Positions 24,111 to 35,162 of a stretch of DNA of 64,000 nt are shown piece after piece. The stretch covers positions 2,480,001-2,544,000 of the forward strand of contig OY783207.1 of assembly GCA_963678705.1 (NCBI GenBank), read 5' to 3'. The notes under the pieces are model-generated. The model did no database searches. It was not told the origin of the DNA and saw only the letters and a program-made list of their open reading frames with translations. This stretch comes from Panorpa germanica (taxonomy: Eukaryota; Arthropoda; Insecta; Mecoptera; Panorpidae). Numbering within the stretch: position 1 is the stretch's first letter; each line of letters opens with the position of its first letter. A program made the translations under genes and the position numbers.

Positions 24111-24842
24111 CAACTTTGCGTTACTGAAGTTATTAATATGACACCAACAGACTTCTAGTCGCCACGGCCGGTCGATAATGGAAACTATTTTCGTGGTTTT
24201 AGAATAAAATATCGCACACGCATATCTCTTACGCATACGTTGTTATTTAGAACGCGATAAATAAGTTAAATAAAACCTTTATACACTGTACTAAATTCTC
24301 CTAAACAAATTCACTATAAGTGACTAATTCAATTTTCAGTCCTGTTATTATTACTCATGTTTGTGTGTGAATAATAAAATAAAGTAAGTTATATTACCAT
24401 ATAACATAAGATATAAATATTACCACATTATAAAACAGGTAAAATAATTGTTATACTATTAGTATCTAGATACCTTTAATATTTTGTGACAAGTAACTAT
24501 TACCAGCTTATTTAAGTATCTAAATGCAGAGCCAGGTTTCTATGGAGTGTCTAGAATATAATTTCTATATAACGGAATTTAAAAACTTCTATATAAAAGT
24601 CGTTCCGGTCATACTGTTACGTCACATTAATCTAATTTGAAACAAATACAACGCAGAAATATACAAACAAAGTACAAATAATTAAAAATCAACAATTATA
24701 AACAATAATGCGGTGAATATATTACAACACAGTAAACATTTGCAAAGTCCGATGAAGATTCAATGTCAGATGTAATTGATCAATTCTAAAGGTAGGCGTC
24801 GACAGATGAGCATGTAAGTCATTGTTAACATCGTAGCAAATG

Positions 24843-25459
24843 AATGGGCTTGTGTCCTCATTTGCAGTGGTCGATTTTTCAATTGTTGATTGAAATTGAT
24901 GGTAATAAATGTGTATTGGCGTGTATATTTTATTAAATACCTAAATATTGACGGAGATATAGCAATTAAAAGTTTGAATTTGGTAGGCCATATTTTTATG
25001 ACGTGAAATGCATTTTAACGTCAGTTATTTGTTGAGTAGGTCAGTGCTGTGGTAATGTTTTGTAGCTGTTGATAGTCAAATAATCAAGTTAAATCAAAGA
25101 ATAATAAGTTTTTATTTTGTTTAACCCTGCTAAGGCAGACATAATATTGAAATTTGATTGTTCCTTGAAATAGCTGTAAATAATATTTGATGTTTTGGTA
25201 TATAAATACATAACAGAGATTTATGAGCTGTAAGGTTGGTAACCTTACACAAGGATTGTGATGTCACATGCACTTGGAATGTGTACAACGTTGAATCCCT
25301 TTAATAATTAAAGAGACAAAATGACTTTTTTAATTGTTAATTTCTCCTAACATATAAGGAGTTATTAAAAAATAATTGAACATTTGAGGTTCTAGTAACC
25401 CACTTTATCAATATATAGTACACTTTTATAGAAATTAAGACATAGGACACAAGCCCATT
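24843..25459 (+). mobile_element. Family B element copy with intact ends
   Basis: Both ends are intact: AATGGGCTTGTGTCCT at the left, AGGACACAAGCCCATT at the right. Length is 617 bp, collinear with 32212-32850 except for a small deletion that removes the GCGCTAGAAATGGTCGG segment. Inverted ends without coding capacity fit a non-autonomous DNA transposon. Confidence 0.85.
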
Positions 25460-26236
25460 CAATAACAATTTATTTCGACGCATATAATTTGCACTTGTAT
25501 AAGAAGCCATACTTAATGCATGCAAAGACTTCCATGCTGATCTGTGGACGCTCACCTAATTCACTACAATCTGTTTGCAGTGTATCTTAGACGGAGGCAG
25601 AGATAGTGTGCGCGGATTACTCAGGCGTGATTATAACAATTATCTAAAGTACACATAACATTATTTAAATGAGAAAAAAATCAGATACAAGCAAATGCAT
25701 GTCACGCAATTGAATATAATATCGTAATTATAATTGCAACGGTTGCAATATTAGGCCGTATTCTCGTTATAGGTGTTTGTTAACAATATAATTAAGTTTT
25801 AAAATAACTGTCAGAAACTAAGGGCGAACCTAGATTTTCCTTTTAGTACACAGACACTTTTCGTTTGAGCTATTTACGATACTAACTTTATACTCTTTTT
25901 AAAGGGAAAAATACCGAATCCGAATAACACTTGTCAAGCTTAGCTTGGTCTTAACTTAGTAATTAAATGAGAAAGAAATGTAAACATTTTGTAAGTTTAA
26001 GAAGGCAATACACTTCTTAAGCCGGACGAAATTTCTTTCCATTAAAAAGCAATGCTTTATCAAAACACGAAAATTAGATTTTCACGTTGTATAGAAAATT
26101 AGAAAAGCTACATCACAAAAATCACTGCAACTCGTAAACTAATAGTCTCAACGTCATGAAATTTTTGACACAAATTGTTTGATGTTTGTACTAAGAAGCA
26201 TATGAATTTGTCAATAGCAGCGTCACTTATATATCA

Positions 26237-26239
<3 letters not shown>

Positions 26240-26271
<32 letters not shown>
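26240..26271. repeat. AT dinucleotide microsatellite
   Basis: About 16 uninterrupted TA/AT units. It lies directly beyond the 3' end of the minus-strand LINE fragment at 26348-26686 and may derive from its A/T-rich tail. Confidence 0.85.
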
Positions 26272-26275
<4 letters not shown>

Positions 26276-26347
26276 TTATTTACTTATTTGCCTTGACTTT
26301 CTTTCGTCATAGCCACCATCAAACATTTTTTATACATCTTTTATAAT

Positions 26348-26686
26348 TTATAATTCAATTTTACAAATTTCTAAATATTTCAATAATTCACTAAATAATT
26401 TTGAATCACTTAACAAAAATTTAGTATTAACAGGAAAAGTTTTAATCATATCTAATATATCACTATTCAATTTTGATTTTTCTAAACTATAATTTATGCA
26501 TTCAAATATAATATGATCCAAAGTTCTTTCTTCACCACATTGACATCTATCGTCAGATTTAATATTAATTTTGTAGAGGTGAGCTGAAGTTTTGCAATGA
26601 TTACTTTTGATTCTGATTATAGTTGAAATAATTTTGCGGGACTCATTTCTAAACCATCTCTTCTTACTTAAATTTGGATGTAACAT
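26348..26686 (-). pseudogene. LINE ORF2 C-terminal fragment
   Basis: A 112-codon open frame includes the cysteine/histidine cluster CQCGEERTLDHIIFEC, preceded by IIRIKSNHCKTSAHLYKI. That arrangement is characteristic of the C-terminal end of Jockey/I-type ORF2 proteins. No endonuclease or RT is present. It differs from the 18045 LINE and is closer in type to the 3299-3781 fragment, so at least two LINE lineages are present in the window. Confidence 0.7.
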
Positions 26687-27729
26687 ATAATAATCTCTTC
26701 CTTTTAACTAAATTTTGTTAAAATATATATATATATTTGTTAATGTATTACTATTGCGCTACAGAATCCTATCATATCGGTGGTTTCAAGTTCCGTGAAA
26801 AACAGATATAGTCTCATATTTCATTATGTAATTTTTTCAGACATAAACGCCCCATTTGGGGTCAGTAACATCAATTCAAATTTTTTTAAGTATCGTTACA
26901 GATACATCATCAAATTACACTTTCACGCTTTAGTTCGCGTATTTAAAGCTTACATATATTAAATATTTATGATGTAATTCTATAAAGTTTTTCTTTTTAA
27001 AAGAAAATATTTAACTTGCATTAACTGACATTGCACCCTTCGTGTCATCGGTGAACAATATTCGATTCACTTCATTCACTTCCGGACGAACACACTTCAG
27101 TGATCATATTAGTTTGGGATGTGTTTTTCCACTAAGAATTATGCGTAAGTTCCATCTTTCTCGTACACATTATGCACAAAATTCGCGAGTATAGGGCCAA
27201 TAAAAACTGGCGTCGCACAGCTGTAGGAGTAGAGGAAAATCAACCGTGATTTACTGGACACAGTGTAGTGTATAACTCATACTCCGTCGTTGTTTTGACA
27301 TAGCCTAAAATCTTTTGTGCATTCCTGTAACACTATAGTATTTCAATAACAACGTTCTAGGAGGTTGGAGGTTCACTATACATTGTATACTTGTTACATA
27401 ATCGTTACCTTGACAAAACGATAAAAACAAATTAAAATACTCGAACGTAACAACATGTGTAAGTCCAAGAATCTAATCAGCAAAATATAATGAATTCGTA
27501 AACGAGTTTTTTTTGCTACAGGTTTTAAACCATGTCCGTCCTATGAATGCAATGATGGTTATGCGATTCCTGATTCTACGTAATATTACCTGTTTATAAC
27601 TTTACGTAATTTGACGACCTTAAAATATAAAATAAAATACGACTGAATAAAAAAAAATTGTCCTATATTAAACACAAGGATTTATATACTATTGGGTAGG
27701 GGGCTTCGGTATAAAGTCTTGCCCCGGTT

Positions 27730-27791
<62 letters not shown>

Positions 27792-28069
27792 TGTAAAGAA
27801 ATTATATTTCTTTAGTTGGTAACACTGACCAGAGATATTGCAACTGCATTTTGGTCAGATGAGCTAACGTTATATATTAGTTATAACTACTTTCATTGTA
27901 ATAGATATTTGGAGCTGACAGAACTCACTGTGCATAATGTTAGGTTAATATACAATTAGATAAAAAGGAATTGACAATTTAAATAATAAACTTTAAATGC
28001 CGTTTCTTTGTTTCCAGGTAGGATAGTATGATTTAAGTTGAACAGTATAATTATTATAATGTGTATGTA
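26687..28069. other. Non-genic stretch
   Basis: No gene is supported. The only distinct feature is the AT microsatellite at 27733-27788. Confidence 0.45.
27733..27788. repeat. AT dinucleotide microsatellite, ~28 units
   Basis: A 56-bp uninterrupted AT run directly follows GCCCCGGTTCAAAT. That short segment resembles a pol III B box, so the run may mark the tail of a tRNA-derived element, but no A box or full element was recognised. Confidence 0.9.
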
Positions 28070-28082
28070 AATTACTAAAGTA

Positions 28083-28554
28083 TTTTTTATTTATTTTTTT
28101 ATTATTATTAATTGTTCGCCTTTCGGCTTTACAATCTACATTCTTAATACATTTCATAGAACTTCAACTTAAAATTAAATTTAAACTATTCTAGACCTTT
28201 TTATTTCCAAAAGTACTTTCTGCTTCTTCTTCTCTTAACCCTCTTCCTTCATTTTCCCTAGTCTTCCTTCCTTCTCACCGTTTCCTCACTTCTTGTCTTC
28301 TTTGTCTCATCTCGACAGACCCTCTATTATCTTTTCACTATCCTTCCTGCCTTCTCTCTTCGTTTTCACTTCTCCACTTATGTCTATCACAAGCCTAGAC
28401 GCTCTGTCTTTACTATTTCCTCTTGACTCTCTTACTTTACTCTTTCCTTCTTGACTCTCTACCTTTACTATGTTATTATTGTCTCTAGCTCCGTCATCTA
28501 CCTCTTGTCCTTATCTCCTTTCCGAAAATCCTCTAATTACCAATAATGCAACCG
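28083..28554 (-). mobile_element. Short LINE-derived element with 13-bp TSD
   Basis: The direct repeat AATTACTAAAGTA lies at 28070-28082 and 28555-28567. The minus-strand insert has the same order as 17414-17840: AGAGAGTCAAGAGGAAATAG, then AGTGGAGAAGTGAAAACGAA, then the LINE tail containing AGCCGAAAGGCGAACAATTA. It is 45 bp longer, with extra sequence at its 5' end (GGAGATAAGGACAAGAGGTA). Finding the same internal junction in two independent insertions indicates a mobilised master, not two unrelated deletions. Confidence 0.82.
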
Positions 28555-29403
28555 AATTACTAAAGTAAAAGTCTTTGATTTCAGAAGCAACACATAAGTT
28601 TGTTTAGAAATGTACAATTCCTAAAATGTCTTATATAGATATAAACATATATAATTTCCTAATAAAAACAAAACGTAATCGATATTAGTTAGTAATTCTA
28701 GACGAGAAACATTTGTCCTCGTGTATTGACATTTGACCTTGGTAGTGAGGCTATTAATAGATATATGACACTCTAAAGGGCAATCAGAACTGGTCTTTGC
28801 TAAAAGACCACATTAATGTTAAATACTTTCAAAAATATATTAAAGTTAATTTTGAAATCAAATACTAGTTAAATACTAATACAATTATTGGTAATATGTT
28901 GGTTAATTTGTTTTTACTGGAAATAATGTGTAATCTATAGCAACAAGTTTCGTCTGGCTTGGGGGAGTATTTCCGTCTTCTCGGGTTCAATTTCCGGAAA
29001 TGAAGCCAGAACACGACTGCCAGTAAATAAACTTACCAAATGATACACAAAATATAGAATTATTATATTACAAATAATGTAAAATATAACCTAGTTGTTT
29101 AAATCGCAGTAACTTAATAAAAAGAAAATTGAAAAAGTTGCCTACTTCACTAGATATAAATAGGTTTGAGTTTTGTGACACACTAGTCATTAGAAAAAGT
29201 AAGATATTGAAGGAATACAATTGCATATTTATTATAGCAATCTGCAGGTCCGATAGTTTCGCATCACACGCATTGGATTTGTCATATAAATCATAGATGA
29301 GAAGGAAAGCGGGAGACTAGATGGGTACAGCGTGGACTTGTGGACGCTTACCTTTACAGAATTCTTCATTAAACCTTTAGTTTGATTATTCAACGCGACC
29401 CAC

Positions 29404-29623
29404 CCCAGTAAACAATTTGGTGAAGTGTCCCTTTTTGTGACGTTTCTATCACTATTACACTTCAATTATAGTTCGCATCAACTTTATCTTCATTTGTGAA
29501 ATGGTTTCGCCGATAAAATAGATATTTCATATGAACGACTGTGAAAAAATGAACTCTTTCATGACAAAAAAATTATACGCATCTTCACTACGATGTCAAA
29601 GTGACTCCAAAATGTTTACTGGG
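29404..29623 (-). mobile_element. Family F MITE, intact ends
   Basis: Ends CCCAGTAAACAATTTGG and CAAAATGTTTACTGGG are inverted repeats. The interior is the reverse complement of 12040-12262 (for example TAGTTCGCATCAACTTTATC). It is 220 bp and non-coding. Confidence 0.8.
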
Positions 29624-30517
29624 ACGGGAACATAATTAATTTTCGTTTCGATAATTAAGTTATCGTTGTCTCTATTTGTTCCATGTGTTCATATAGTGTC
29701 TTCTCTATCTTTTTCTGATAAAAACAAAATTGTTTTAAAACTATCGTGCCCCAATGTGCTACCATTCTAAAAGTTATACTATAATTTATTTTCAAAATAA
29801 TGGATAGTTAAGTTTTGTTGAAGGTGATTTCATGTTTATCAGGACTTTGCATTTGCATTACTATCAGTATAAGTATCAGTATTAGTCAATAGAAAAATAT
29901 TTGCTTTATATTTTTTAAATATATGTAAAATACAGTATTATTTTTAGTTTACTAAGACCAGAGTTATATTTATTATTTACATATATAATCATAAACGTAT
30001 CTGTGAATAGTGTAGCTTACATATTTAAGGCTAAAACACCACAAAAACTACGAACATAGGAGGAGAGCATTGGAAATAGGCCTACGTTAAATAAACAAAA
30101 TACACACCAAGCTCAATAACATTTTTTTCTAAAACAAAACTTGTTACTCTAATTGCATAATCATTAGAAGTTATCATTGGAGTTAGAAAAAAAATCTAAT
30201 AGCTAAACCACACGGCTGGACGTGCTAGCGTGCTAAAAAGTAAAGATCTGATAAGAACAACTCGTTATTTGCGAAAGTAATGAAATAATATTTCTCAGTT
30301 TAAAACCTTGACTTTGTAACCAATTCAAGTTTAAAGTCAAGGAAAAATCGAAGACCGCTACACTGTGGAAAAACATAATAAAAATTACTATGTAAACATT
30401 GTACCTAGGTGTTGCAATAGTTTTATGAAATAGTCATTGCCGTCATTTTCTCAGTTGTTCTTATTTGTAGCACCGCTTCCGTTTACATCCATGTTGGAAA
30501 CAATAAATTACGTGACC

Positions 30518-30598
30518 TGTATTATAAATAATTGTATATGTGCTAATATAAGTGCTAATAACTTCTAAAATAAAATAAATATTAAAAAAAAAAAAAAA
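30518..30598 (+). mobile_element. Poly(A)-tailed 81-bp retro-insertion with TSD
   Basis: The direct repeat ACGTGACC lies at 30510-30517 and 30599-30606. It encloses 81 bases ending in about 17 consecutive A, preceded by AATAAA-type signals. This is the signature of a LINE-mobilised 3' fragment of a polyadenylated RNA. The source gene was not recognised. The 8-bp repeat is short, so chance cannot be excluded. Confidence 0.55.
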
Positions 30599-31924
30599 AC
30601 GTGACCCAGCCCTTAATAAACTTACTATTAAGGATTGATCCGCCATCTTGAAATAAGAATGATTAAGACTTGAAACCATAAAAACAATCAATAACAATAG
30701 TGGTGGGAGGTCGTAGATGAAAGAATTACCATCAGAAATAGGTCGACGTTGAATATATTTGAATAAAAATAAAAACAATAAATCAAAACATACACAAACA
30801 AAACTACAGATGCGATTTGAATATTAATATGTATTTTTTTTCATTTATATTAACAAGGTGCTATTTATCAATAAATTATCATGCAAAGTAGCGCTGTTCG
30901 ATTCAAATATAAATCTATTCTGGTCTAGTAATTTGTATTCGACGCTCACAATTCCATTTATCCTCTTTTGGCGGTCTTCAAAATTACAAGGGCAAGACCA
31001 GTAACTAAAAGTAATAATAAATTACATGTAGTTAAGTTTATAAATTAGTTTATTAGTCTCGATGATTATCGCTAGTTCCTTTATCTACTCATACTTGAAA
31101 ATACTAGCCCTTGAAATTATTGAATCCCACAACAAAATTTAAATACGTCAACCTGATATGTCAAATTGAAATATGCACTGTATATATTGATACTTTACCT
31201 GCAAACCTTTCATGCTTTGACGTTTGGCGGTACTTTTAAATACACCTTTGGGGCGTTAACACCACTTGTACATATATCAGAAATTAAAACGTTTTTAGAA
31301 AGATGTTCTACAAATATAAGAACAAAAATAAAAGTGAAAATAATTAAAAAACCAGTATTTATTAATCCAACAACCTCTGCGATGAATAAAACTTAAATTC
31401 AAACAAACAACAAAACAATTACATTACTTACAAATCCAAAGAAAGTAATTTTGTCACTTCAAGGACTTTCCTCAAGGTCTTGAACTTTATATTTAATAAG
31501 TAAACAGAATTCAAGAATAATGTAATAAATACTTATAACTAAATGTACAAATTATGGTAAATTTAATTACATTTTCATGTAATTATTATTCTAATTGATT
31601 TGCACCTGTACTTATAAATTAACAGTGCAAGCACAAGCTGGTTTTATTCGTGAAACGAGATATCAAATTTTCAGTGAAGTGCTCTACTTTACAACGGTGC
31701 AACTCAATACGTATGAAACATACAAAAGAATGTTGTAAACACAAATTATAGGAAATTGAGTCCTCTATCAGATTGATCTTAACCATTTTTATAGTAGCAC
31801 CCACTGGTAAAAAGATATTGCAAGAAAACTGTTTATAGCCGCCATTTTTTCAAGATGGAGGCTTAAATTATCATCGAAAGCGCATCTAAATTATTCAGAA
31901 AAGCTAAATTAATATTAAGTACTA

Positions 31925-32190
31925 TTTTTTAAACGCACAACAAAATTTAAACCCCTCTGCTTCTCTCCCTCTTGTTTATATTCTGTTCCTTGACTGCCTC
32001 CCTTTAATAACTGCAGAATCTTCTTTTCACTGTATACTCTTTTCTCACATGAACACTTAATGTGCTCCAGCGTTTCTATCTCTCTCCAGCACACCTTGTA
32101 CATCCTTTACTCTCTATTTTACAAATATTTGCTGCCTTTTCTCTTCGTTTCCCAATCTAATACCAATTTTGATTTCCCAATCTTCGTGTT
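31925..32190 (-). pseudogene. LINE ORF2 C-terminal fragment
   Basis: The minus-strand frame reads ETLEHIKCSCEKRVYSEKKI and LQLLKGGSQG, matching the tail of the 18045 LINE ORF2 (ETLEHIKFECKEKVASER, QLLKGGSEG). Frameshifts and lost cysteines make it a pseudogene fragment. It lacks a clear 3' tail or TSD. Confidence 0.75.
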
Positions 32191-32211
32191 GAAATTTGAA
32201 AGTATCTTAAA

Positions 32212-32850
32212 AATGGGCTTGTGTCCTCATTTTTTAGTGGTCGATTTTTCAATTGTTGATTGAAATTGATGTTAATAAATGTGTATTGGCGTGTCTATTT
32301 TATTAAATATCTAAATATTGACGGAGATATAGCAATTAAAAATTTGAATTGTAGTTTTAGCGCTAGAAATGGTCGGCCATATTTGTATGACGTGAAATGC
32401 ATTTTAACGTCAGTTATTTGTTGAGTAGGTCAGTGCTGTGGTAATGTTTTGTAGCTGTTGGTAGTCAAATAATCAAGTCAAATCAAAGAATTATAAGTTT
32501 TTATTTTATTTAACCCTGCTAAGGCAGACATAATATTGAAATTTGATTGTTCCTTGAAATAGCTGTAAATAATATTTGATATTTTGATATATAAATACAT
32601 ATAGCAGAGATTTATGAGCTGTAAGGTTGGTAACCTTACACAAGGATTGTGATGTCACATGCACTTGGAATGTGTACAACGTTGAATCCCTTTAATAATT
32701 AAAGGGACAAAATGACTTTTTTAATTGTTAATATCTCTTAACATATAAGGAGTTATTAAAAAATAATTGAACATTTGAGGTTCTAGTAACTCACTTTATC
32801 AATATATAGTACACTTTTATAGAAATTAAGACATAGGACACAAGCCCATT
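32212..32850 (+). mobile_element. Family B element, best full-length copy
   Basis: A 639-bp element with 16-bp terminal inverted repeats AATGGGCTTGTGTCCT / AGGACACAAGCCCATT. Collinear copies lie at 23475-24110 and 24843-25459, and truncated copies at 13280-13563, 33695-33830, 35440-36000 and 36577-36997. There is no open frame of significance. The superfamily is not assignable because no clear target-site duplication is visible. Confidence 0.88.
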
Positions 32851-33694
32851 GTCAGCGGCTATGATAGTGATCTTTGGTTTGATTTGATTCTTTAGCCAGT
32901 CGAATCGAGACGTAACGCTAATTAATTTACTATTCTAATACAGTGTGGAATTAAATCATGAAAACAAAACGGCATTAGATACAAAATAGTGCTTGCTATA
33001 AATAAGGTGACCTGTATTTTTATCTCACAAACAGGTAGCTTATTTGTTAAGTAACTGCAGGCTATTTTTAACATTAACAATAACAACTTTATCAACAATA
33101 TATTTTATAAGCCTCCCTGACAACAAACTGTCACTTGCAGTTGAGCTCTGTCGTATCTGTACTGTCATTGCACATAACAATTTAGTTTTGAGTCAGATTA
33201 CGATTGTTTGCTGACACAATCTCTGTTTATTCACTAAATATCAAATAGAATCATTTTTCTGAACAAAATGTAAAGATAAACTGTGTAAATATGAATAAAG
33301 TTGTACTGTATATGGTAAACTAGATGCTAAACCAGATAATTGTTTAATTACTCTTAAAACAAGCAAAGATAATTATTAATGATGTAATTTGTGATTCCAA
33401 AGGACAAGAAAACACTAAATTCATTTAAAACAAAAGTTTTGTTATGAACATTCCAAAACAAATTATTATTAACAATCTATTTACAATTACAAAGAAATTG
33501 CAGTAAGTTTCTATACTTTTAAAACTTCTAAACAGAACTTAGTTTTAAGTCCCCTTTTTTGAGTATTTAAATTTGAATTTTTGTTTTACCGCTTAATTTT
33601 TAATCTTAGTTAGGCGTCGTATGATTAATATTAAAAGCTATAGAATATATTTCAATAAGGTTTGTGAACCATGACTTAATTTCTTAAAGGGAAT

Positions 33695-33830
33695 TATATT
33701 TTGAGAAAGTTGACTACCAGAACCTCAAATGTCCAATTATTTTTTAATAACTCGCTATATTTTAAGAGATTCATTTTGTCCTTTAATTATTAAAGGGATT
33801 CAACGTAGAACATTTCAATAAATGGTACGT
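33695..33830 (-). mobile_element. Family B fragment
   Basis: The reverse complement of the right part of family B: AGAACCTCAAATGTCCAATT, TTAATAACTCGCTATATTTT, TTAAAGGGATTCAACGT. Both ends are missing. Confidence 0.65.
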
Positions 33831-33854
33831 CACATCTTATGAAGTCTTAAATAT

Positions 33855-34579
33855 CATTCCCACTCACTGTTTTAATTTCATTTTATATACGTAATCATTC
33901 CCAGTACCATTTTTAATTCAATTTTTTTTTTTTTAAGTTTTCTTTGTTTTCTTAGAACCTTACCAATGAACCTTACCTTAGTCCAATGTTTCTAAATTAA
34001 AAGAAAAACTATATTATAGTTCAAATTATGAGAGTTCGGCGGCGACTCATACTTAAAACAAGTTGTGGGGCATAAACTGCCGATCTAACTAAAAAGCACT
34101 GACTCACTTATTTTTCTATAATGTATATAGAAACGAATCAGATAAAATTCATTATCGTATTATAGATTTATACCGCTCTCATAACCTCTTTTAAGTATAA
34201 GTCGTCGCCGAACTTTCGTGATTTGGACTATATATACTATATTATATTATAACCTCCAAAATGTGACAATCTGTCAAAATGCAGTAGGATTTACTTTTAA
34301 AAGAAATTTAATGTCAGTTTGTTAAACATAAAGAAGTAGAAACAATTTCTATTACTAATTGTTATTAAAAACACCAATTTTAATTATTCAATATTCAATT
34401 TTGTCCAACTGTCTGCCTGTCAAAATGTATATTACTAACGACACATGCGCACTAACTAAATTAACTAAACTCAAATTAAAACACGAATGTGACAAGGAAT
34501 GCCTATTCTGAAACCGGAAATCTAGATTAAAATATTAGATAGAAACGTAAATTAAATATCAAAACAGTGAGTGGGAATG
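33855..34579 (+). mobile_element. Family A element with a nested MITE
   Basis: The termini are perfect inverted repeats: CATTCCCACTCACTGTTTT at the left, AAAACAGTGAGTGGGAATG at the right. The interior matches 37587-38065 except for an extra ~211-bp segment at 34019-34229, which is an insertion of a different element. No coding capacity. Confidence 0.85.
34019..34229. mobile_element. MITE nested in the family A element
   Basis: The ends AGTTCAAATTATGAGAGTTC and, inverted, AGTCCAAATCACGAAAGTTC extend to a ~40-bp imperfect inverted repeat that includes GGCGGCGACTCATACTTAAA. ACTATATTAT-like sequence flanks both sides. The segment is absent from the family A copy at 37587-38065, which gives the empty site. 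Confidence 0.8.
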
Positions 34580-35162
34580 ATGCTTTATGCATATCTAAAA
34601 CGAACGGCAAAACTGAAATTTAAATTTGATATTTATACATACATATATTCTAAAATATATTTCAATAGAAAATTACCCTTTGTAGTTAGTTTCGCCACTT
34701 GATACTGCCGCCCAAATCTTGCACCATTTACTGTCCCAATTCATTACTGGTGTTTATTTAATCTAGGTAAATGTCCCCGTGCATATATTGCGTGTGTGCA
34801 TTTGTTTACATTGGCTTGGCTTGCAACATTACGCAACATCTGTTACAGTTGCTATCACACCAAGCAGTTCTCATACCTTCTCACGTATTACAACTGAACT
34901 AAGTTCCCTAATCAATGACCTTCCTGCAGAAGTTTCTTTTTTTAATTCGTCCAAGGTGGGACACTATTTAATGAAGTAAACACATATCTGTAACTGTACA
35001 TCGTCCATCGTCCATCGTTGCCCATTATTTACTTTAAACTGACGGTTAAATGGCGCAAATGTCAGTCACGAAGGTGTCGATACATTAATAAGATTGCAGT
35101 GATAATGATATGTTATTAGTTTTTATATATAAGATGTTTTCTATTGCAGAAGTAACCACAAG

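Noticed and set aside
24840-25560. 72- and 82-codon minus-strand frames shared by family B copies (for example GLVSYVLISIKVYYI)
   Set aside because: Shared only because the DNA is a repeat; frames are short, run through the element terminus and lack motifs.
27700-27790. Possible tRNA-derived SINE ending in an AT run
   Set aside because: Only a B-box-like GGTTCAAAT is present; no A box at the right distance and no second copy noticed.
31166-31396. 76-codon frame with a hydrophobic start resembling a signal peptide
   Set aside because: Single short frame in repeat-rich DNA without further features; not enough to call a secreted peptide.
34779-34979. 66-codon frame ending INDLPAEVSFFNSSKVG
   Set aside because: Faintly like the C-terminal end of some LINE ORF2 proteins (a LP.EV motif), but without the cysteine cluster or 3' tail; not supportable.
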